Assembly: GCA_030651695.1 (NCBI GenBank)
Contig: JAUSCD010000004.1
Coordinates: 62,001-126,000 of the forward strand
Source: Pseudohongiella sp.
Lineage (GTDB): Bacteria > Pseudomonadota > Gammaproteobacteria > Pseudomonadales > Pseudohongiellaceae
Direction of reading: 5' to 3'
DNA length: 64,000 nt
Below are positions 39,912 to 48,459 of the stretch, piece by piece (the first letter of the stretch is position 1; each line of letters starts with the position of its first letter). The notes under the pieces were generated by a model. It did no database searches, was not told the origin of the DNA, and saw only the letters and a list, made by a program, of their open reading frames with translations. The translations under genes were made by a program, and so were the position numbers.

Positions 39912-41674
39912 GAGTAACCTCCGGATTTGTGCAGGGTCTTCTCGTATTCTTCGCCCGGCTCGTTCTGGGGAATAAAGTCCTCTTTATGTCCCGGCACACT
40001 ATAGTCATACGCCCAACGATAAACAGTTGGCAATTCCTCACCCCAGTTGCCGTGTTTTGGCGGAGTATCCGGGGTCTGCCATTCAAGCGAAGTTGCACCC
40101 CATGGATTGCCGGGCGCTTTCTCGCCGTTGCGCAGGCTCCAGAAAATATTCACAAAGAAAAGTATCTGTGCAACCGCCACAAAGATTGCGGCAAGAGTAA
40201 TATTTGCGTTTAGCGCCTGTGCAGAGGCTGGCACAAAATCCGTATTGCCCATCTCGAAATAACGACGTGGCATGCCAAGGAAGCCAAGGTAGTGCATAGG
40301 CAGATAAATCGCGTAGGTACCAAGGAAGGTACACCAGAAATGTACTTTGCCCATGGTTTCGTTATACATGCGCCCACTCACCTTTGGATACCAGTGATAA
40401 AGCGCCGCAAACAGAACCAGCACAGGAGACACACCCATCACCATATGGAAATGCGCCACTACAAAGTAGGTGTCTGCCAGCGGGATATCTATAATCACAT
40501 TGCCGAGGAAAAGACCGGTAAGCCCACCGTGAACAAAGGTAAAAATGAATCCTATGGCGAACAGCATCGGCGTATTCAATCGCAGATTGCCCTGCCAAAG
40601 AGTGAGCACCCAGTTGTAAACCTTGAGCGCGGTAGGAATCGCGATAATCAATGTTGTGGTTGCAAAGAAGAAACCAAAATAGGGATTCATACCGCTGACA
40701 TACATGTGGTGCGCCCACACCATAAAGCTCAGGCCGCCAATTGCGATGATTGCCCATACCATCATGCGGTAACCAAAAATATTCTTGCGCGCATGTGTGG
40801 CGATAACGTCCGACACCAAACCGAAAGCTGGCAGCGCAACGATATAAACTTCAGGATGACCAAAGAACCAGAACAGATGCTGGAACAGAATAGGACTGCC
40901 GCCGTCGTAGCTGGTCTGTTCGCCCAGTTGCATCATCGCCGGCATAAAGAAACTGGTGCCCAGCACCAGATCCAGCGCCAGCATGATTGCGCTCACGAGC
41001 AACGCCGGGAATGCAAACAGCCCCAGGACTGTTGCAGTAAAAATTCCCCAGATGGAAAGTGGCAAACGCATCAGCGTCAGACCGCGTGTGCGAGCCTGCA
41101 GAATAGTTGTGACGTAGTTCAGGCCGCCCATGGTAAATGCAACAATAAATACTGCGAGAGAGATCAGCATCAACAAAATGCCGCCCTCATGCCCGGGGGT
41201 GCCATGTGAAATTGATTGTGGCGCGTACAAGGTCCAGCCTGCACCCGTGGGTCCTCCGGGTATAAAGAAGCTGGCGAGCAGAATGATCACGGAGACCAGA
41301 TAGAACCATACGCTCAACATATTGAGAAAAGGGAACACCATATCCCTTGTTCCGCACATCAGGGGGATCAGATAGTTTCCGAATCCTCCCAGGAACAGTG
41401 CGGTCAACAGGTAGATCACCATGATCATTCCATGCATGGTGACAGCCTGATAATAAAACGCCGGGTCGATAAAGCTCACGGTGTCAGGGAAACCTATCTG
41501 CAGACGCATGATGATTGAAAGCCCCAACGCAATCAGGCCAACAAAAATGGCAATCGCTCCATATTGAATCGCGATTACTTTGTGATCCTGGCTCCAGACA
41601 TATTTGGTGACAAAACTATGTGGATCGTGAAGTGCGTGAGCATCATCCTGATCGGCTAAAGGTACATAAGCCAT
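39908..41674 (-). CDS. Cytochrome c oxidase subunit I of the second oxidase
   Basis: 588-residue heme-copper oxidase catalytic subunit, longer than the 526-residue coxA product because of extra N- and C-terminal segments. FFGHPEVYIVALPAFGLVS places it in the A1 class with D-channel glutamate and cross-linked tyrosine. WAHHMYVSGMNP supplies CuB histidines, and ADTYFVVAHFHMVMG the heme ligands. It lies 20 bases after the subunit II gene. Probably a proton-pumping cytochrome c oxidase used under different oxygen or electron supply than the first set. Confidence 0.96.
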   Translation of the reverse strand: MAYVPLADQDDAHALHDPHSFVTKYVWSQDHKVIAIQYGAIAIFVGLIALGLSIIMRLQIGFPDTVSFIDPAFYYQAVTMHGMIMVIYLLTALFLGGFGNYLIPLMCGTRDMVFPFLNMLSVWFYLVSVIILLASFFIPGGPTGAGWTLYAPQSISHGTPGHEGGILLMLISLAVFIVAFTMGGLNYVTTILQARTRGLTLMRLPLSIWGIFTATVLGLFAFPALLVSAIMLALDLVLGTSFFMPAMMQLGEQTSYDGGSPILFQHLFWFFGHPEVYIVALPAFGLVSDVIATHARKNIFGYRMMVWAIIAIGGLSFMVWAHHMYVSGMNPYFGFFFATTTLIIAIPTALKVYNWVLTLWQGNLRLNTPMLFAIGFIFTFVHGGLTGLFLGNVIIDIPLADTYFVVAHFHMVMGVSPVLVLFAALYHWYPKVSGRMYNETMGKVHFWCTFLGTYAIYLPMHYLGFLGMPRRYFEMGNTDFVPASAQALNANITLAAIFVAVAQILFFVNIFWSLRNGEKAPGNPWGATSLEWQTPDTPPKHGNWGEELPTVYRWAYDYSVPGHKEDFIPQNEPGEEYEKTLHKSGGYS

Positions 41675-41694
41675 CTGGTATTCCTCCGGGCCTG

Positions 41695-43062
41695 CTATCG
41701 AAGCGAGTTGATATAGGTAAGTACGTCATCTTGTTGTTGTTGTGTGCGCATAGCCTTGACCATGGATAACATTTGGTAGCCATAGTCGTCGCCGTCATGG
41801 CTGCCGCGAATACCCGCACGATAGTTATTCAGCTGGGACGCCATGTACCAGTCGTCCATTCGCGCCAGCGCCGGCGCATCAGTGCCCCAGCTCCCGCGGC
41901 CGTCACTGCCGTGGCAGGCAGCGCAGTTGGCCTGATAAATTCGCATTCCGCGTGCGATATCACCGGGCGGCAGCGTTTCTGCAGGCGTTGTAACCGGGAG
42001 GCTTGCGATGTACGCGGAAACATTTCTGCGGGCGTCTTCGGAGGCAACCATGTTGGCCATTGGTGCCATCATCTGACCGAAGGTGTCATCGGGATCGCTG
42101 CCTCGCACGCCTTCCTGGTAGTAGCGCAGCTGCCTGTCTATATACCAGGGCTGCAGGCCGGCAAGCTTTGGAGCGTTCAAGGCGCGGTTTCCTTCCCCTG
42201 ATGCGCCATGGCAGCTTGCGCACACAGCGTAGGACTGCTGGCCGGCAGCGATATCGGCCGGTGCCTGTTGTTGAGTCTCTGCAAACGTCGGCTGCTGAGC
42301 AAGCCAGGTAGTAAAGTCACCGGGCTCCATCACATTCACAGTGGCTCGCATAATGTGATGGCCGAGGCCACAGTACTGCTCGCAAAGAATTTCAAAGGAC
42401 CCGGTGCGTGTTGGCGTAAGCCACAGGTAGGAGACCATACCCGGCACCATGTCCATTTTCACCCTGAATTGAGGCACCGTGTAGTTGTGCAGTACGTCGC
42501 GGGATCTCAACAGCGCTTTCACCGGCTGATCAAGCGGAAGGACCATCGTGGGCCGCTTGACCACAACATCATCCTGGCCATTGGGATCATTCGGGTTGAT
42601 GCCCCAGGGATTGCGCTCGGTAATGTGCTCAATATCAGCAGTGCCAAGTACACCATCTGCGCCAGGGTAGCGGAATGACCACTGCCATTGAGAAGCAAAT
42701 GCTTCGAACTCCATTGCATCATCAGGTACTGAGACAAACTGCGCCCAGACAAAGAGGCCTGGCGCCAGCATCGCAACTACACCGATGGTAGTCAAAATGG
42801 TCAGACCTGACTCGAGCTTTGCGTTTTCAGGCTCATAGACTGCCTTATGCTCTGAACCTTTACGCTGACGATAGCGATAAACGCTATATGCCATAAACAG
42901 GTTCACGGCAATAAACACAATCCCGGTGACCCAAAAGGTCAGATTGATGGTGAAGTCTATATTGGTCCAGTGAGAGGCGATCTCTGTAAACCACCAAGGG
43001 CTGGCGAAGTGAAAAACCACAGTTCCGACGACGAGTAGGAATAAAACAACTGCAATAGCCAT
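41695..43062 (-). CDS. Cytochrome c oxidase subunit II with two fused cytochrome c domains
   Basis: 455 residues. Two N-terminal helices, a CuA domain with His in DVLHNYTVP and the site CEQYCGLGHHIM near residue 226, in which Gln replaces the usual Glu, as in the CuA site of ba3-type oxidases. Two c-type heme motifs follow, CASCH (about 281-285) and CAACH (about 380-384), each in a cytochrome c4-like repeat. The diheme tail could accept electrons directly from cytochrome c4 or the bc1 complex. First gene of the minus-strand operon. Confidence 0.94.
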   Translation of the reverse strand: MAIAVVLFLLVVGTVVFHFASPWWFTEIASHWTNIDFTINLTFWVTGIVFIAVNLFMAYSVYRYRQRKGSEHKAVYEPENAKLESGLTILTTIGVVAMLAPGLFVWAQFVSVPDDAMEFEAFASQWQWSFRYPGADGVLGTADIEHITERNPWGINPNDPNGQDDVVVKRPTMVLPLDQPVKALLRSRDVLHNYTVPQFRVKMDMVPGMVSYLWLTPTRTGSFEILCEQYCGLGHHIMRATVNVMEPGDFTTWLAQQPTFAETQQQAPADIAAGQQSYAVCASCHGASGEGNRALNAPKLAGLQPWYIDRQLRYYQEGVRGSDPDDTFGQMMAPMANMVASEDARRNVSAYIASLPVTTPAETLPPGDIARGMRIYQANCAACHGSDGRGSWGTDAPALARMDDWYMASQLNNYRAGIRGSHDGDDYGYQMLSMVKAMRTQQQQDDVLTYINSLR

Positions 43063-43122
43063 ACGCGAGATATCCTTATAATTGTTCGAAAACGCACAAT
43101 GGGGGATACAGCAACAGTACAG

Positions 43123-43247
43123 CGAAAGATAATAGAAGGCCGCAGGCAGTGAAGGCCCGGGAGGATTGTGCTTGTTTGCCAGTCACGCAGTTGACTACGA
43201 ACGATTTCGTTCACAACGTCGTTCCCTCCTTTTATTGTTATCTTTCG
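43123..43247. repeat. Gene-free stretch with long inverted repeat upstream of the second oxidase operon
   Basis: The interval 43063-43361 has no gene. CGAAAGATAA (43123-43132) is repeated inverted as TTATCTTTCG (43238-43247), and the arms resemble each other for several more bases inward. Inside lies a perfect short palindrome GAACGATTTCGTTC (43199-43212). This region must contain the promoter of the minus-strand oxidase operon. The repeats could be operator sites or an RNA hairpin. Confidence 0.45.
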
Positions 43248-43361
43248 GACGGGTGTTCAACGTGTTGCATCTAACAGTGAGGCGAGTGCGACGGAAAGCT
43301 ATTCCCGCCGCACTTTTGGATACTAAAACTTTGTTTCAATCAGTGCAATACATCACATCGT

Positions 43362-43901
43362 TCATGCACGAACGAGTTTCAGGTCAGCAAATGGATTGAG
43401 AAAATGCGCGTCCACCGCAGCCAATGCGGCTTCCGGGTGTTTGTTGCTCATCATTTGCCGGATACTTTCGATCTGTTTTTCTTTTGCGTAAATCAGGATC
43501 AGATACTGCCCTGCCACAATGTCTTCATGGAAGTTGGCAATTTTTTTATTTTCCCGTGCTACGCCCGTCAGACCCCCTACCCAGGCTCCGAAACAGCTCA
43601 CCAGGAAAACGATAGCAGCTAAACCAAGCAAAGGAGTTGGAATGCCAAAAGGGTCAGTCACTGCAGCAATCCCGGCCATCGCCAGGCCGGCAACAAAACC
43701 AATGGCTGCGCCGATCATGCCTTCACGGATGAAATCCAGAGTCTCCAGATAGTTGCTTGAGTGCAGACGCCGTTTTACCAGGCCGCTCTCATCTTTACTG
43801 TGGATATGCAGGAACCAGTCGTCGATTCCGATATCGTGCAGATCATCGGAGATTTGTTGCGTGCTTTTGAGGGTGGGTGATAAGTAATAGATACATTTCA
43901 T
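43362..43901 (-). CDS. Uncharacterised membrane protein with central glycine-rich hydrophobic region
   Basis: 179 residues, not recognised with confidence. A soluble N-terminus (about 1-57) is followed by two hydrophobic segments rich in small residues (EGMIGAAIGFVAGLAMAGIA and LLGLAAIVFLVSCFGAWVGG, about 58-113). A soluble C-terminus (HEDIVAGQYLILIYA, then about 35 residues) follows. The layout recalls DUF1269-type or general-stress membrane proteins, but I would not assign a family. It lies between the second oxidase operon and ctaB. Confidence 0.7.
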   Translation of the reverse strand: MKCIYYLSPTLKSTQQISDDLHDIGIDDWFLHIHSKDESGLVKRRLHSSNYLETLDFIREGMIGAAIGFVAGLAMAGIAAVTDPFGIPTPLLGLAAIVFLVSCFGAWVGGLTGVARENKKIANFHEDIVAGQYLILIYAKEKQIESIRQMMSNKHPEAALAAVDAHFLNPFADLKLVRA

Positions 43902-44098
43902 AGAGCTGCTCCTGTTCTTTTCCTGCTTATATGGAATCGCTTTCGAACATCTATCAGTCTTTAATACACCTGTTTTGTTGGTCCAGATGACTACACTAAA
44001 ACTACAGACTCCCTGACATTTCTTAAAATACTACACCTCGAATTTACTCCGGAAAAAAATAAATGTCCTCATTTTTTTCATCCAATCCTGAATTGCGG

Positions 44099-44104
44099 TA
44101 CAAT
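44099..44104 (+). promoter_or_regulatory. Possible -10 box for ctaB-sco
   Basis: TACAAT at 44099-44104, with a partial -35 (TTTTCA, 44075-44080) 18 bases upstream, lies 80 bases before the ctaB start in the 282-base gap 43902-44183. The rest of this gap is AT-rich with no other feature I can support. Confidence 0.35.
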
Positions 44105-44183
44105 TCTCCCATCCAATACCCATGAGCGCACACTTACACACCTGAATTTTTGGGGTCATGTCAGGCGTGCAAGAGAGAACCTT

Positions 44184-45068
44184 GTGACAGAACTTACTCA
44201 TAAACAGGCTGCAAATTGGCGTGATTATTACGAGATGTGCAAACCTCGGGTAGTCATGCTGATGATACTGACCTCAATGGTGGGTATGTTTCTGGCTGTA
44301 CCTGGCATGGTGCCGCTGGATATTTTGATACTGGGCAATCTGGGGATCGCGCTGGTGGCATCCTCCGGCGCCGTGGTTAACCACTTGATTGATCGTAAGG
44401 TAGATGCGGTCATGAGGCGGACGGTTAACCGCCCGATGCCACAGGGCCGTGTTGAACCAAAGCAAGCGGCCTGGTTTGCAGCGATCATTGGTGTTTCCGG
44501 CTTGCTGATCATGCTCATCTGGGTTAACGCACTCAGCGCCTGGTTAACCCTGGCGTCGTTCATCGGCTATGCCTTTATTTATACCGGGTACCTCAAGCGC
44601 GCGACGCCACAAAACATTGTTATCGGCGGCTTGTCAGGGGCCATGCCTCCACTGTTAGGCTGGGCCGCTGTTTCGGGCACAGTAGAGCCGGGCGCGCTGA
44701 TACTGGTTCTGATTATCTTTGCCTGGACCCCTCCCCACTTCTGGGCTCTGGCGATTTACCGAAAAGACGAATATGCAAAAACCGGTATCCCCATGCTGCC
44801 CGTGACTCATGGCGAGCATCTGACCAAAATCCATATCATTCTCTACACCGTTATCCTGTTGCTGGTCAGCGTAATGCCTTACCTGATAGGCATGAGTGGC
44901 CCTCTTTATTTATTGGCCGCCATCGTGCTGGGTCTCGGGTTCCTGGTCTGGACATTGCTGTTGATGTACAAGCCCAAGCCATCCACCGCGATGGATACGT
45001 TCAGATATTCGATTGTTTATCTCATGGTGCTTTTCCCGGTCTTGCTAGTTGACCACTATCTGTTTTGA
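44184..45068 (+). CDS. ctaB: Protoheme IX farnesyltransferase (heme O synthase)
   Basis: UbiA-type membrane prenyltransferase converting heme B to heme O, the precursor of heme A. 294 residues, about nine helices. Conserved prenyl-diphosphate-binding loops are NHLIDRKVDAVMRRTVNRPM and YRKDEYAKTGIPMLPV; WTPPHFWALAIY is also typical. The start is a GTG. It sits between the two oxidase clusters' edge and a Sco gene. No heme A synthase (ctaA/cox15) follows here, although that is where Pseudomonas keeps it. Confidence 0.95.
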   Translation: MTELTHKQAANWRDYYEMCKPRVVMLMILTSMVGMFLAVPGMVPLDILILGNLGIALVASSGAVVNHLIDRKVDAVMRRTVNRPMPQGRVEPKQAAWFAAIIGVSGLLIMLIWVNALSAWLTLASFIGYAFIYTGYLKRATPQNIVIGGLSGAMPPLLGWAAVSGTVEPGALILVLIIFAWTPPHFWALAIYRKDEYAKTGIPMLPVTHGEHLTKIHIILYTVILLLVSVMPYLIGMSGPLYLLAAIVLGLGFLVWTLLLMYKPKPSTAMDTFRYSIVYLMVLFPVLLVDHYLF

Positions 45069-45092
45069 TATAACTGTTTGCAGGCCTTAAAT

Positions 45093-45752
45093 ATGAAGCG
45101 AAATGTAAAGCTCACGCTGATTGCGTGTCTTGTATGGGTAGCCATTGTCATCTATCTCACCTACTCCCGTTATGCGCCGAACAACCAGAGCATGGTGCTG
45201 GACGTTGAGGAGCTTCGCGAGATCGGAGCATTGATATACCCCGAGCCGGTTGCTATCCAGCCGTTCGAGCTGGTGGACCACCACGGCGCGCCGTTTACGG
45301 ATGCCAGTCTGAACGGCCAGTGGAGTCTGATATTTTTCGGGTTTACTAACTGTCCTGATATCTGCCCCCTTACCATGCATGAACTGACAGGATTCTACTC
45401 AGCTCTGGACGCCGGATTGCAACAGGACACGCAGGTAGTGATGGTCAGCGTAGACCCTTTTCGTGACGACACCGCTGCCGTCGCGAAGTATATGGAAGGT
45501 TTCCATGCGGATTTTCTGGGGGTGAATGGTGAGTTCTCAACCGTATCCCGCCTGGCCAGAGATATGTTTGTTGCCAACGGACTGATGCCCGTGCCGGCGC
45601 CGGGCGGTGGCACCCCTCAGAATTTTCTGATCGATCACAGCGGCAATATTCTTATTATTGACCCGGCTGGTAAGTACCGCGGCTTTATGGAGCCCAACAT
45701 CAAGCGTGCGAACTTGAAACAAGCTTACGAGATGATCCGTCAGGCATTGTAA
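45093..45752 (+). CDS. SCO1/SenC copper chaperone
   Basis: Membrane-anchored periplasmic thioredoxin-fold protein delivering copper to the CuA site. 219 residues from ATG 45093: helix at about 8-24, copper-binding FTNCPDICPLT (C87/C91) and the third ligand His in NFLIDHSGNI. An in-frame TTG five codons upstream is an unlikely start. It is 24 bases after ctaB and its stop abuts the convergent znuB stop. Confidence 0.95.
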   Translation: MKRNVKLTLIACLVWVAIVIYLTYSRYAPNNQSMVLDVEELREIGALIYPEPVAIQPFELVDHHGAPFTDASLNGQWSLIFFGFTNCPDICPLTMHELTGFYSALDAGLQQDTQVVMVSVDPFRDDTAAVAKYMEGFHADFLGVNGEFSTVSRLARDMFVANGLMPVPAPGGGTPQNFLIDHSGNILIIDPAGKYRGFMEPNIKRANLKQAYEMIRQAL

Positions 45753-46541
45753 TCAGGCATTGGCTCCCGGTCTGAGATAAGCAATCAGAAACAATACAAA
45801 CGCAGTGGCCACAATCGATGGTCCGGCAGGTGTATCCCAGAAGTAAGACATCGTCAGCCCGCCGCTTACCGCCAGACAACCGGCGATCGCGGCACCAAGC
45901 GCCATTTGTTCCGGAGTTGATGAAAGCCGCCTGGCAGCGGCAGCCGGTATTATCAGCAGCGATGTAATCAGCAGTACACCCACAATCTTCATCGCCACGG
46001 CGATCAACAAAGCAATCAACACCACAAGTAATGCGTACAACCTGTCGACCGGCAGCCCTTCAATACTGGCCAGTTCTTTGTGTACTGTAATCGCCAGAAA
46101 CTTGTCCCAAAAGCAGAACAAAGTGACTGCACACAAGACGCAGCAGCATACAATCCATATCAGGTCCGTTTGCGTTACGGTTAACAGATCGCCGAAAAGA
46201 AACGCAGTCAGGTTGACCTGCACCCTGTCTGAAAACGACAGCACCAGCAAACCAAACGCCAGTGTGCTGTGCGCAATAATCCCCAGCAGAGTATCAGTAG
46301 CCAGTGCCTGACGACGCTCCAGTGCCAGCAGCAGAGCGGCAAAAACCAGGCAACTCACAATAATCGCAATCTGAAGCTGCGCACTGAACAGTATCGCAAA
46401 CGCCACCCCCAGCAACGAGGCGTGAGCCAGCGTGTCGCCAAAATAAGACATGCGTCGCCACACCACAAAACAGCCCAGGGGGCCGGCAACCAAGGCAATA
46501 CTGATGCCGGCGACCAGGGCATAGACCAGAAAATCAGCCAT
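45753..46541 (-). CDS. znuB: Zinc ABC transporter permease ZnuB
   Basis: Membrane component of the high-affinity zinc importer. 262 residues, eight or so helices, with family blocks [28 protein letters not shown] at the N-terminal end and [22 protein letters not shown]. The ATG at 46541 lies inside the last codons of znuC (8-base overlap), a classic coupled arrangement, and gives the normal [12 protein letters not shown] start. Confidence 0.95.
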   Translation of the reverse strand: MADFLVYALVAGISIALVAGPLGCFVVWRRMSYFGDTLAHASLLGVAFAILFSAQLQIAIIVSCLVFAALLLALERRQALATDTLLGIIAHSTLAFGLLVLSFSDRVQVNLTAFLFGDLLTVTQTDLIWIVCCCVLCAVTLFCFWDKFLAITVHKELASIEGLPVDRLYALLVVLIALLIAVAMKIVGVLLITSLLIIPAAAARRLSSTPEQMALGAAIAGCLAVSGGLTMSYFWDTPAGPSIVATAFVLFLIAYLRPGANA

Positions 46542-47319
46542 GTTTATGGGCTCCATTGCTGTCGTGATCGTCACAACAGCTTTCGTTCACGATAGCGCCT
46601 TTTATGTCATGGCTATGGTTGTGATGGTGAGTGTAAACAGCAAGAGTCTGCGCCTCACGGCGGCCGAACATGGCCAGGTACGCCGGGTCATTCGTCACCT
46701 GTTCAGGTTTGCCATGACAACAGATATGTTTGTTCAGACAGATGACCTCGTCCGTACTGGCCATTACAAGATGAAGATCGTGCGACACCATCAATACGCC
46801 ACAACCATGTCGTGCGCGGATACTGTTGATCAGCTCATAAAGCTCAACCTGACCATTTACATCAACACCCTGAGCGGGCTCGTCCAACACCAGCAAGTGA
46901 GGATCGCGCCCCAGAGCTCTGGCAAGCAGCACGCGCTGCATCTCCCCGCCAGACAACCGGCTCACCTGCTGATCCAGCAGGTGGGCAATCCGGACTTCGT
47001 CCAGTAACGATCCGACATCGGATTTTGATACCGCAGCCATTTGTAAAAATCGGCGCACAGTCAGTGGCAGAGTGGGTTCAACAAAAAGCTTCTGGGGCAT
47101 ATAACCGATACGGATTCCGTCTGCACGGCTCAGACTGCCCTGATCAGGCTTGATCAGCCCCAGCACGACTCTTACCAATGTCGTTTTGCCTGCGCCATTG
47201 GGGCCTATCAGGGTCAGTAACTGGCTTTTGCGCAGCTCAAGGTCAACCTGATGGAGGATCTGGCGACCGCCCAGATTCACGCCGAGTCCCGTCGCTTTGA
47301 TCAGTAAATCCGTGTTCAT
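46534..47319 (-). CDS. znuC: Zinc ABC transporter ATP-binding protein ZnuC
   Basis: ATPase driving ZnuB. 261 residues from ATG 47319 ([18 protein letters not shown]). Walker [11 protein letters not shown], signature [15 protein letters not shown], Walker [13 protein letters not shown] and the His-loop VSHDLHLV are intact. The C-terminus carries a metal-binding-looking tail: HHHNHSHD, then CCDDHD and HKHG. The frame is open farther upstream, but that part covers the Zur-like operator and is not credible. No zur gene is embedded here, unlike in Pseudomonas. Confidence 0.96.
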   Translation of the reverse strand: MNTDLLIKATGLGVNLGGRQILHQVDLELRKSQLLTLIGPNGAGKTTLVRVVLGLIKPDQGSLSRADGIRIGYMPQKLFVEPTLPLTVRRFLQMAAVSKSDVGSLLDEVRIAHLLDQQVSRLSGGEMQRVLLARALGRDPHLLVLDEPAQGVDVNGQVELYELINSIRARHGCGVLMVSHDLHLVMASTDEVICLNKHICCHGKPEQVTNDPAYLAMFGRREAQTLAVYTHHHNHSHDIKGAIVNESCCDDHDSNGAHKHG

Positions 47320-47391
47320 GGTGAACCAGTCCCGTATCTGCAAAAGCGCAGTCTTGTGTGGTTTTACGCTGCAAAGTAGTGACCGGCGTAA

Positions 47392-47412
47392 AAATGGTAT
47401 ATCATAGCATTT
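47392..47412. promoter_or_regulatory. Zur-box-like operator between znuC and znuA
   Basis: A 21-base imperfect palindrome with half-sites AAATGGTAT (47392-47400) and ATAGCATTT (47404-47412). It resembles the gammaproteobacterial Zur operator, whose arms are AAATGTTAT / ATAACATTT. It lies in the divergent znuC-znuA promoter region, where zinc repression of both operons would be expected. Confidence 0.7.
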
Positions 47413-47446
47413 CTTCAAAAAGTACAAGACTCAGGCTGAATCTTAA

Positions 47447-48391
47447 ATGATCCGACAACTTTACATGGCTCTTATGATAAGCGCGCTCACCCTGGTGTGG
47501 GTGGATGCTGCATATGCACAGGTCCGTGTTGTCACCAGCATAAAACCTTTGCAGATGATCGCCAGCGCCATCACTGAAGGTGTTTCTGAGCCTGTGCTAC
47601 TGATCCCGTCTACGCAATCTTATCATCACTTCGTACTTCGGCCCTCCAGTGTCCGCACGCTAAATCAGGCAGAACTGTTTGTGTGGGTTGGACCAGAGCT
47701 GGAAACGTATCTCACTGGCGCTATTGAGCAAAGCAGATCGCAGCAACAAGTGCTGCAAGTACTCTCGCTGCCGGGTCTTGTAATTCACCACGCCGGACAC
47801 GATGGCGAAGATGCCGTCGAAATTATCGTGCCGGAGGAAGGACTGCACGCTGGTCACAAACATGCAGCGGGCGAGGATATAGACCCGCATCTGTGGCTGG
47901 ACACCCGAAATGCCCGGGCTATTGCCAGAGCGATTACCGAGCAGCTGGTGCAAATCGATGCTGGGTACCAGCAGGCCTACCTGCAAAACCTTGTTATATT
48001 TGAGCAGCGCCTTGATGTTCTGGATGCAACTCTGAATGCGTCGCTAAAGATGCCCGAAGAAATGCACTATGCCGTCTATCATGACGCTTTCCGTTACTTC
48101 GAAAGACAATTTGGATTACAGCATGACGTGGTATTTGTAGGCAGCGAAGAGATTCAACCCGGTGTCAGGCACATGCTGGCGCTGCGTGATGCCGTGGAAA
48201 ACCGCAATATCAACTGCCTGATGGAGGACGTGACATCGCGCGCTTCAACCGTTGAAACTGTGCTGGGCAAAAAGGAAGTTGAGCGCGTACGTGCGGATAC
48301 CACCGGCCAAAGCTTGACCTCCGGGCCTACGGCTTATATACAGTTAATAGAAAACCTCGCAAACGCCTTCCAGCAGTGTTTTGGTCAGTAA
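47447..48391 (+). CDS. znuA: Zinc ABC transporter substrate-binding protein ZnuA
   Basis: Periplasmic zinc-binding protein. 314 residues: signal peptide with cleavage after AYA (residue 24), then VVTSIKPLQMIASAITEGV. Zinc ligands appear in STQSYHHFVLRPS, in HDAFRYFERQFG, and in the C-terminal EDVTSRASTV region. A histidine-rich loop (HHAGHDGED ... LHAGHKHAAGEDIDPHLW, about 106-145) is characteristic of ZnuA. Divergent from znuC-znuB across the Zur-like operator. Confidence 0.95.
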   Translation: MIRQLYMALMISALTLVWVDAAYAQVRVVTSIKPLQMIASAITEGVSEPVLLIPSTQSYHHFVLRPSSVRTLNQAELFVWVGPELETYLTGAIEQSRSQQQVLQVLSLPGLVIHHAGHDGEDAVEIIVPEEGLHAGHKHAAGEDIDPHLWLDTRNARAIARAITEQLVQIDAGYQQAYLQNLVIFEQRLDVLDATLNASLKMPEEMHYAVYHDAFRYFERQFGLQHDVVFVGSEEIQPGVRHMLALRDAVENRNINCLMEDVTSRASTVETVLGKKEVERVRADTTGQSLTSGPTAYIQLIENLANAFQQCFGQ

Positions 48392-48459
48392 AACTCTGAT
48401 CCTCTGATTGCTGCCAGCCAAGGCAGTCTGCCACACACAAATCAGCACGGACGTTCCTT

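Noticed and set aside
45740-45762. Tandem TCAGGCATTG repeat at the sco/znuB convergent stops
   Set aside because: Ten-base repeat lies mostly in coding sequence with no further copies seen; likely chance.
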